From the NCBI GenBank assembly GCA_002493305.1, contig DKYJ01000032.1, forward strand, positions 14,936 through 78,935: a stretch of 64,000 bases of DNA. Reading direction: 5' to 3'. Below are positions 58,146 through 64,000 of this stretch, piece after piece; positions within the stretch are counted from its first letter, which is position 1; every line of letters begins with the position of its first letter. A program made the position numbers and the translations under genes. Under the pieces are notes generated by a model. The model did not search any database and was not told the origin of the DNA. It worked only from the letters and a program-made list of their open reading frames with translations. Source of the DNA: Clostridiales bacterium UBA7103 (GTDB lineage: Bacteria > Bacillota > Clostridia > Oscillospirales > Oscillospiraceae).

Positions 58146-59210
58146 ATGGAAAACGCCGCTTTGCAGTTTAAGTTTGAGGGAAAGCCTGTCAGTTGTGAGA
58201 TGTACGGCTGCGGGCATATAAACCGCACTTATCTTGTCGTCACCGACAGTGGCAAGCGATACATACTTCAAAAAATCAATAAACGGGTGTTCCCTGATGT
58301 TGAGGGTCTGATGGAGAACATCTCCTCTGTGACGGATTTTATATCCGCCAGAGTTTCTTCATCCAGAGAGTGCCTGCATCTGGTGAAAAGTTTTGATGGG
58401 CAGGTCACATGGCAGGACGGAGACGGGGAGTTCTGGCGCGCCTATGACTTTGTGGAGGACAGCATTTGCCTTCAGCACCCGGAGAATGAAATGGATTTCT
58501 ACGAAAGCGCTGTCGCTTTCGGCACCTTCCAGAGCCAGCTGGCCGATTTTCCGGCAGAAACTCTGCACGAGACGATCGCAGACTTTCACAACACCCCCGA
58601 CCGCTACCGCAAGTTTAAGCTCGCGCTGGCGGAGGACAGCATGGGCAGAGCAGCCGGAGTTAAGGACGAGATAGCTTTTGTCCTCAGCCGCGAGGAGGAG
58701 GCGGGCTTCTTGCAGAAGCTCCGCGAGAGCGGGCAGCTTCCCCTGCGCGTGACGCATAACGACACAAAGCTCAACAATGTCATGCTGGACGCCAAGACCC
58801 GCAAGGCCCTGTGCATAATCGATCTTGACACCGTTATGCCCGGCCTTGCCGCCTATGATTTTGGCGACTCCATACGCTTCGGAGCGTCCACTGCGGCGGA
58901 GGATGAAAAGGATCTGAGCAAGGTGGAGATGAGCCTTGAGCTGTTTAAGACCTATACACGGGGCTTTCTGGGCGCCTGCCGCAGCCTGACGGCGCTGGAG
59001 AAGCAGACCCTGCCCATGGGCGCAAAGCTCATGACGCTTGAATGCGGCGTCCGCTTCCTGACGGACTATCTGGAGGGCGACAAATACTTTGCCACCGCCA
59101 GACCTGAGCACAATCTCGACAGAGCACGCACCCAGTTCAAGCTGGTTCGTGATATGGAAAAGAAATGGCAGCAGATGCAGGACATTATGGCAAGGGAGGG
59201 CAATCAATGA
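58146..59210 (+). CDS. NahK-like phosphotransferase (N-acetylhexosamine 1-kinase family)
   Basis: A 354-residue kinase of the aminoglycoside-phosphotransferase fold. GHINRTYLV is the glycine-loop region, KRYILQKIN the ATP-contacting Lys, VTHNDTKLNNVML the catalytic HND loop and IIDLDTVMPGLAAYDFGD the metal-binding Asp. The pattern fits NahK-type anomeric sugar kinases, which act on N-acetylgalactosamine or N-acetylglucosamine. The ROK kinase gene overlaps its end (ATGA), and a sugar ABC transporter follows, supporting amino-sugar use. Confidence 0.87.
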   Translation: MENAALQFKFEGKPVSCEMYGCGHINRTYLVVTDSGKRYILQKINKRVFPDVEGLMENISSVTDFISARVSSSRECLHLVKSFDGQVTWQDGDGEFWRAYDFVEDSICLQHPENEMDFYESAVAFGTFQSQLADFPAETLHETIADFHNTPDRYRKFKLALAEDSMGRAAGVKDEIAFVLSREEEAGFLQKLRESGQLPLRVTHNDTKLNNVMLDAKTRKALCIIDLDTVMPGLAAYDFGDSIRFGASTAAEDEKDLSKVEMSLELFKTYTRGFLGACRSLTALEKQTLPMGAKLMTLECGVRFLTDYLEGDKYFATARPEHNLDRARTQFKLVRDMEKKWQQMQDIMAREGNQ

Positions 59211-60583
59211 AACTTTTTAATGTGGAGTTTTCCGTCAAAAACAAGCCTGAGCTTGATGAGAGCTTCATGCCGCTGGGGCTGTTCATGCGCGCGTACCGGG
59301 CGACGGCGCGAAAAAGCGTTGGCATCGCCGTGGAGCGTTCCGGCGGCCAGGTCGCCACGGTGAACACCTTTATCCGCGGCGGGGAGGAAAACAGAGATGC
59401 CGACAGGTATTACATCGACAGACTGGTGAAGTTCCTCCTGTGGATGAAGGGCGGCTTTAGGATCTGGGTCAGCGGAGACGAGAGCATTTTCGAGTACCTG
59501 CGCGATACCTACGCCGTGGGCGGCGCGAGGGATTTTGACCGGGATCTGATGTCCGGCGTGTATGAGCGGCCCTTTGAAGTGCGCTTTTGCGAGAAGCTGC
59601 CGGAGGAGCGTTCGGCACCGCAGGCCATAGGCCGGCATCTGAGCGGCTGCCGCATCGGATTTGACGCCGGCGGCAGCGATAGGAAGGTTTCCGCCGTGAT
59701 AGACGGCGTGCCCGTGTACAGCGAGGAGGTTGTGTGGTATCCGAAGATCAATGAGAATCCGGACTACCACTATGAGGGCATAGTCTCTGCTTTCAAGAGC
59801 GCGGCCGAGCATATGCCGCGGGTGGACGCTATCGGCATTTCCTCCGCCGGCATCTTCGTGGATAACCGCTGCATGGTGGCCTCTCTGTTTTTGAAGGTCT
59901 CGCCGGAGCTTTTTGAGAAAAAGGTAAAGGATATCTACCTGCGTGCGGCGAAGGAAATAGGTGATGTGCCGGTATCGGTCTGCAATGACGGCGACGTGAC
60001 GGCGCTGGCCGGAGCGATGAGCCTTGAGCAGGGCAACATCCTCGGCATTGCCATGGGCACAAGCGAGGCCGTGGGCTATGTGGACGCAAGCAGCAATGTG
60101 ACCGGCTGGCTCAACGAGCTTGCCTTCGCGCCGATGGATGTTTCCCCCGAGGCTATGCGCGACGAGTGGTCGGGGGACATCGGCTGCGGCGTGAAGTATT
60201 TTTCGCAGGACGGTGTCATCAAGCTTGCTGCCGCCGCGGGAATAGAGCTTGAGGAGAGCCTCGCCCCGGCGCAGAAGCTCAAGGCCGTGCAGGCGCTTAT
60301 GGAGCAGGGCGACGAGCGTGCCGCCGCTATCTATCGCTCTATCGGCGTGTATCTGGGGCACAGCCTCGCGCTGTACCATGAGTTTTATGGCTGCGAGAGC
60401 GTGCTGCTGCTGGGCAGGGTCATGTCCGGACAGGGCGGCGACATTATTCTCAGCCGTGCTAAGGAGGTTCTCGCCGACGAGTACCCGGAGTACGCCGGTA
60501 AGATCAAGCCCATCGTGCCCGATGAGAAAGCCCGCCGTGTAGGACAGAGCGTGGCTGCGGCAAGCCTGCCGGAGCTGAACTGA
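59207..60583 (+). CDS. ROK-family sugar kinase-like protein with N-terminal extension
   Basis: A 458-residue protein. Residues 1-145 are an extra domain (MKLFNVEFSVKNKPELDESF...). From about 150 the ROK/actin-like ATPase fold begins: CRIGFDAGGSDRKVSAVIDG phosphate-1 motif, VDAIGISSAGIFVDN, VSVCNDGDVTALAGAMS (catalytic Asp) and GIAMGTSEAVGYVD. The usual ROK zinc motif CxCGxxGC is not seen. It likely phosphorylates a sugar or senses one. Start 59207 follows GGGAGGG. Coupled to the NahK-like gene. Confidence 0.83.
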   Translation: MKLFNVEFSVKNKPELDESFMPLGLFMRAYRATARKSVGIAVERSGGQVATVNTFIRGGEENRDADRYYIDRLVKFLLWMKGGFRIWVSGDESIFEYLRDTYAVGGARDFDRDLMSGVYERPFEVRFCEKLPEERSAPQAIGRHLSGCRIGFDAGGSDRKVSAVIDGVPVYSEEVVWYPKINENPDYHYEGIVSAFKSAAEHMPRVDAIGISSAGIFVDNRCMVASLFLKVSPELFEKKVKDIYLRAAKEIGDVPVSVCNDGDVTALAGAMSLEQGNILGIAMGTSEAVGYVDASSNVTGWLNELAFAPMDVSPEAMRDEWSGDIGCGVKYFSQDGVIKLAAAAGIELEESLAPAQKLKAVQALMEQGDERAAAIYRSIGVYLGHSLALYHEFYGCESVLLLGRVMSGQGGDIILSRAKEVLADEYPEYAGKIKPIVPDEKARRVGQSVAAASLPELN

Positions 60584-60599
60584 GCAGGACAGATACGAA

Positions 60600-61445
60600 A
60601 TGAATATACTATATAATACAGAGAAGCTGGTGCAGCTCATAACGAGCCTCCAGAGCTTTACCGGTATACGCACTAACACCTTTGACGCAAACGGCAGGGA
60701 TATTCAGCTCAGCGGCGGGCACAGCGAATTTTGCCGGCTTATCAATGCCTCTGCCGAGGGTCACGCCCGCTGCGAGGGCTGCGATATGAAAGCCTCGGAA
60801 GAGAGCTTCTCCTGCCGGGGGCCGTACAGCTATCGCTGCCACGCCGGTGTTTGCGAGACGGTGATCCCTGTGTTTGACAGCGGGGAGCCGGTAGCTTCTC
60901 TGGTGTTCGGCCAGCTTTTGGACGATACCCCCATAAAGCTCCAGTGGGAAAAAACTGTAAAGACCCTTGACTGGTACAAGGGCGATATGGAGGAGCTGAA
61001 GAAGGCATATTTTACCATGCGCCAGATGTCCCGCCGGGACATGGAGGCCTATACCGAGATACTGGAGGCCGTTGCCAGCTACATAGGCCGGGAGGGCATA
61101 ATCGTTGCCACCGAACGCACCGATATCCAGCGGCTTGAGGAGTATCTTGACAGGCATTATACCGAGAAGCTGACCCTGAAGAAAATTTCTGCCGATCTCT
61201 GCATAGGCACTACCAAGCTCTGTGCCATCGCCAAGAAGATGTCCGGCGGCAGCACGCTTATGCACATCATCGCCCGAAGGCGGGTGGAGGAGGCAAAGCG
61301 GCTGCTGATAAAAAGCGACGAATCCATCTCCGCCGTGGCCGAAAAAGTGGGTTTTACGGACTATAATTATTTTACGAAAATATTCAAAAATATCACAGGG
61401 GTTCCACCTAGGAGATATCGCATGGAAGCACGGCTGGGGCGCTGA
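60600..61445 (+). CDS. AraC-family regulator with PocR sensory domain
   Basis: A 281-residue regulator. Residues 1-165 are a PocR domain with its Cys/His set (FCRLINASAEGHARCEGCD, SYRCHAGVCETVIPVF). Residues 180-281 are the AraC double HTH (YTEKLTLKKISADLCIGTTKLC, SISAVAEKVGFTDYNYFTKIFKNITGVPPRRYR). PocR domains bind small metabolites such as short hydrocarbon derivatives and sugars. It probably regulates the kinases upstream and the ABC transporter downstream. Confidence 0.92.
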   Translation: MNILYNTEKLVQLITSLQSFTGIRTNTFDANGRDIQLSGGHSEFCRLINASAEGHARCEGCDMKASEESFSCRGPYSYRCHAGVCETVIPVFDSGEPVASLVFGQLLDDTPIKLQWEKTVKTLDWYKGDMEELKKAYFTMRQMSRRDMEAYTEILEAVASYIGREGIIVATERTDIQRLEEYLDRHYTEKLTLKKISADLCIGTTKLCAIAKKMSGGSTLMHIIARRRVEEAKRLLIKSDESISAVAEKVGFTDYNYFTKIFKNITGVPPRRYRMEARLGR

Positions 61446-61479
61446 ACCGGCCAGCAAAAACTTGTTGATGTTGCACAAA

Positions 61480-61517
61480 ACCGCTCTTTATATTTTGTGT
61501 AAAGAGCGGTTTTTTTG
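61480..61517 (+). terminator. Terminator after the AraC gene
   Basis: ACCGCTCTTTA (61480-61490) pairs perfectly with 61500-61510, preceded by A's and followed by TTTTTTT. Confidence 0.88.
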
Positions 61518-61586
61518 TGAGCCTTGGAAGATTTTACTAAAAACCGAATGAAATTACCTATATTATACAAACAGTAACAAGTATAA

Positions 61587-61633
61587 TTCGTACGTATATG
61601 GTGCTTTTGTATAAATTTGTACATATATACGAA
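61587..61633. promoter_or_regulatory. Palindromic candidate operator upstream of the ABC transporter
   Basis: TTCGTACGTATATG (61587-61600) and CATATATACGAA (61622-61633) are inverted with a 2-base gap, and GGTGCTTT / GAAAGCGCC extends the symmetry. It lies about 65 bases before the binding-protein gene; TATTAT/TATACA boxes lie just upstream (61560-61568). Confidence 0.5.
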
Positions 61634-61698
61634 AGCGCCGATTCTTTAAGGAAGGGCAGATATGCCCTTCGAAAATTTAAGAACAAGGAGAAACGAAA

Positions 61699-63012
61699 AT
61701 GAAAAAGATTCTTGCACTGCTCCTGGCGCTGGTCATGGTTTTCGCGCTCTGCGCCTGCGGCCAGAAGGCCCCTGCCGAGAGCCAGGCCCCCGCTGAGGGC
61801 GAAGGCGAAGCCCCTGCCGGTGATGCCGTCGTTCTTGATGTCATCATCTCTCAGTACGGCAACAAGACCCAGGATTGGTGGACTCAGTTCGAGAAGGACT
61901 TTGAGGAAGCCAATCAGGGCATCGACCTGAACATCGAGATTGTTTCCTGGAACGATATTTATCAGGTCGTCAACACCCGCATTTCCACTAACTCCCAGCC
62001 CGACATCCTCAACATCAGCGGCTTTGCCGATTATGTTGCCGATGATCTGCTCATGCCTGCCGAGGACTATGTCTCCGACACTGTCAAGGCAAACCTGATC
62101 CCCTCCTTCTGGGAGTCCAACGCCATTGACGGCACTGTCTGGGCGCTTCCCATTCTGGCTTCCTGCCGCGCCATGTTCTGCAATATGGATATCCTCAATG
62201 CTGCCGGTATTGAGAATCCTCCCGCCAACTGGGACGAGGTCATGGCAGCCTGCGAAGCAGTCAAGGCTTACGATGCCAGCATCGTTCCCTGGGGTCTGGA
62301 TATCTCCACCGATGAAGGCCAGGCCGCTTTCTCTTACTACACCTTCAATAACGGCGGCGGCTTTGTCGATGCAAACGGCGACTGGGCAATCAACTCCCCC
62401 GAGAACGTTGCGGCTGTTGAGTTCATTGCCGAGCTTTACAACAGCGGTTACTGCAATGCAAACCCCGCCACCGACACCCGTTATCCTCTCCAGGATTCCT
62501 TCAATGCCGGTTCTCTGGCAATGATGATAGGCCCCTTCAACATGATCAAGGCTGACAGCACCGTCAACTATGCTGTTGCCGATCTGCCCACTCAGACCGG
62601 AACTGCTACTTCCCTTGGCGTTTGCGACCAGCTCATGGTATTCAAGGATGAAGAGGCTGCCGACCAGGATGCTCGTACCGCCGCAATAACCGCTTTCTTC
62701 GATGCTTTCTATGAGCTGGAGACTTATGCCGGTTACATGGTTTACGAAGGCTTCCTGCCCGCCACTCTGGACGCTTCCGAGCTGCTGGCCAAGTCTGCTG
62801 AGGACTTCACCGACTGCAACGGCGCTGCCGGCCGCAGCGAGTTCTTTGCCACCTTCTGCGCCCAGCTCCCCAACTGCCAGTTCTACCCCATGCAGAAGGC
62901 TGAGTGGATGGATGTCCGCAACGGCGTTATTGATGTTGAGCAGCAGGTCAGCGAGGGTCTGAGTAGCGCTCAGGACGCTCTTGATGCTCTTCAGGCGAAG
63001 GTCGCCGGTTGA
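61699..63012 (+). CDS. Sugar ABC transporter substrate-binding lipoprotein (family 1)
   Basis: A 437-residue lipoprotein with lipobox ALCAC, an Ala/Glu/Pro-rich linker and a type-1 extracellular solute-binding fold: WWTQFEKDFEEANQGIDLNI, INTRISTNSQPDILNI-like domain (VNTRISTNSQPDILNISG), WALPILASCRAMFCN, GTATSLGVCDQLMVF. Sugar-binding family members of this size take mono- or oligosaccharides; the kinases upstream point to amino sugars. A tandem hairpin separates it from the permease gene. RBS AAGGAG. Confidence 0.9.
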   Translation: MKKILALLLALVMVFALCACGQKAPAESQAPAEGEGEAPAGDAVVLDVIISQYGNKTQDWWTQFEKDFEEANQGIDLNIEIVSWNDIYQVVNTRISTNSQPDILNISGFADYVADDLLMPAEDYVSDTVKANLIPSFWESNAIDGTVWALPILASCRAMFCNMDILNAAGIENPPANWDEVMAACEAVKAYDASIVPWGLDISTDEGQAAFSYYTFNNGGGFVDANGDWAINSPENVAAVEFIAELYNSGYCNANPATDTRYPLQDSFNAGSLAMMIGPFNMIKADSTVNYAVADLPTQTGTATSLGVCDQLMVFKDEEAADQDARTAAITAFFDAFYELETYAGYMVYEGFLPATLDASELLAKSAEDFTDCNGAAGRSEFFATFCAQLPNCQFYPMQKAEWMDVRNGVIDVEQQVSEGLSSAQDALDALQAKVAG

Positions 63013-63041
63013 TTTTACTGAGAAACTAAAAAAAGAACTTA

Positions 63042-63113
63042 TCAGGGGGGCCGGACTTGGTCCGGCCTCCCTGAGCATATCAAAGCCGCGCGAGACGGGC
63101 GGCTTTGATATGC
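63042..63113 (+). promoter_or_regulatory. Tandem hairpins between the binding-protein and permease genes
   Basis: Stem 1: TCAGGGGGG-CCGGAC with GTCCGGCCTCCCTGA (63042-63074). Stem 2: GCATATCAAAGCCGC with its exact complement (63075-63089 / 63099-63113). No long T run, so they likely cause partial termination and stabilise the binding-protein message. Confidence 0.65.
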
Positions 63114-63146
63114 TTTATAGCGTGTCAGGATTTAAGGAGGCGCGAA

Positions 63147-64000
63147 ATGAGAGAAAAGAAAAAGGGCGGTGCGCTGAAGGCCGCCGCTCCGTATGCTTGG
63201 CTTTTGCCCAGCACCGTGCTCATGGTTTTCATGATACTGGTGCCTATTTTCACAGTATTTCAGATTTCGTTTTCTGAGGTGGGGCGTACCGGCAAGATAA
63301 AGGGATTCAATGGCCTTGCAAACTACATTGATATGTTTCATGAGCCGGTTTTCTGGCGCACGCTGGGCAACACCCTCGTCTGGACGGTGGTCGTGGTCGG
63401 TCTGTCCACGATTATCGGCTTCATTCTTGCAATGGTTCTCAATCAGGAGTTTCGGGGCAGAAAATTTGTGCGCGCTCTGGTCATTTTCCCGTGGGCGACC
63501 GCGCTTATCATCCAGTCGGTCGTGTGGAAATACATAATCAATGCCGATTACGGCGCGCTGAATGTGCTGCTGTCAAAGCTTGGCCTCATCAACCAGTATG
63601 TCAACTGGACAGCCACGCCAAACGCGACTTTTGCGTGGGAATGTTGGATAGGGATTTTTGTCACGGTGCCATTCGTGACCTTCTGTGTGTTGTCAGGGCT
63701 CCAAAGCATTGACGGCTCGCTCTATGAGGCTGCGGAGGTCGATGGCGTGAGCTTCTGGAGCAGACTTTTTAAAATAACCATACCGCTTGTCATGCCGAGC
63801 CTTACGGTGTCAACTGTGCTGAATATTATATATGTTTTCAATTCTTTCCCCATTGTGTGGACAATCTCCAAGGGCGCTCCGGCAGACCAGACCCATACGC
63901 TGGTGACGTATCTTTATAAGCTGTCCTTCCTTGAGGGCAAGGGCGGCCATGCGGCGGCGGTTTCGGTTATCGGCTTTGTGATCTTGGCCATATGCGCGAG
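63147..64000 (+). CDS. Sugar ABC transporter permease (MalF/LacF type), cut by window end
   Basis: The first 284 residues of a binding-protein-dependent permease, open to the last base. Hydrophobic segments include YAWLLPSTVLMVFMILVPIF, TLVWTVVVVGLSTIIGFILA and FVTVPFVTFCVLSGL. The EAA loop that docks on the ATPase is YEAAEVDGVSFWSRLFKITIPLVMPSL. Only the last helix is missing. RBS AAGGAGG precedes ATG 63147. The second permease and further genes should follow beyond the window. Confidence 0.9.
   Translation, partial: MREKKKGGALKAAAPYAWLLPSTVLMVFMILVPIFTVFQISFSEVGRTGKIKGFNGLANYIDMFHEPVFWRTLGNTLVWTVVVVGLSTIIGFILAMVLNQEFRGRKFVRALVIFPWATALIIQSVVWKYIINADYGALNVLLSKLGLINQYVNWTATPNATFAWECWIGIFVTVPFVTFCVLSGLQSIDGSLYEAAEVDGVSFWSRLFKITIPLVMPSLTVSTVLNIIYVFNSFPIVWTISKGAPADQTHTLVTYLYKLSFLEGKGGHAAAVSVIGFVILAICA

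Noticed and set aside
59204..60679. 491-codon open frame on the minus strand
   Set aside because: Antisense shadow of the ROK-family gene, without RBS or recognisable domain.
61558..63078. 506-codon open frame on the minus strand
   Set aside because: Antisense to the solute-binding lipoprotein gene; it runs through promoter and hairpin regions on both sides.

Overview
The window looks like the chromosome of a G+C-rich, low-identity gut Clostridia member, most plausibly Oscillospiraceae-like. The reasons are lipoprotein signals of the MKKxLALLLALVMV...CAC type, a SpoIVB-type (S55) peptidase that points to a sporulation heritage, CotH/VTC/DUF4956 genes, CD1247- and DUF951-type small proteins, strong GGAGG ribosome-binding sites and many A+T-rich intergenic promoters in otherwise G+C-rich DNA. 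No rRNA and no CRISPR array was seen. The single tRNA is initiator tRNA-fMet.

Layout. 1-2.6 kb: a nitroreductase and an IS3-family element inserted into the tip of a perfect hairpin. 2.6-11.7 kb: a tungstate/molybdate cofactor locus. It has tupABC (the TupA binding protein reads as a circular permutation), a divergent moaE, mogA-moaC-moaA, two moeA paralogues (one fused to a periplasmic-binding-protein-like domain) and a MoeB/ThiF-like E1. 11.7-20.4 kb: housekeeping genes (XRE-membrane regulator, birA, inositol phosphatase, alpha/beta hydrolase, D,D-carboxypeptidase, ComEA-like protein, two-component system, M24 aminopeptidase). 20.4-25.4 kb: a four-gene surface operon of CotH kinase, VTC-like polyphosphate polymerase domain, DUF4956 membrane protein and a beta-helix lipoprotein. 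25.5-33.9 kb: a LysR regulator, a 1-kb repeat-rich gap, two Old-Yellow-Enzyme/FeS/FAD reductases and two related MFS carriers, suggesting uptake or exchange of an unsaturated substrate and its reduction. 33.9-36.7 kb: a DMT exporter, a PAP2 protein, a PlsC-like protein and an HxlR regulator.

37.2-42.1 kb is a clearly A+T-rich accessory island. It carries an AAA-ATPase plus subtilisin-like protease pair of the IetAS type (known as a plasmid stability / toxin-antitoxin pair and as an anti-phage module), a fragment of a Fic-like C-terminus and an IS3-family transposase. It is bracketed by a 50-bp direct repeat (46/50 identical) and abuts the 3' end of tRNA-fMet. 42.2-57.9 kb returns to core genes: trkH-trkA, two flavoproteins, a glycosyltransferase, efp, a CD1247-type protein with an apparent AUA start, an XRE-membrane protein, rarA, DUF951, GIY-YIG and SpoIVB. 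Two dispersed intergenic repeat families run through the window. 58.1-64 kb is a sugar-utilisation operon: NahK-like kinase, ROK kinase, PocR-AraC regulator, ABC binding protein and a permease cut by the window edge.

Functionally, the tup and moa/moe genes together would import tungstate or molybdate and build the pterin cofactor, but no MoaD and no cofactor-using oxidoreductase lies in the window. The most distinctive features are the permuted TupA, the IetAS island, the IS-in-hairpin insertion, the paired OYE reductases lacking the usual active-site Tyr, and the repeat elements.
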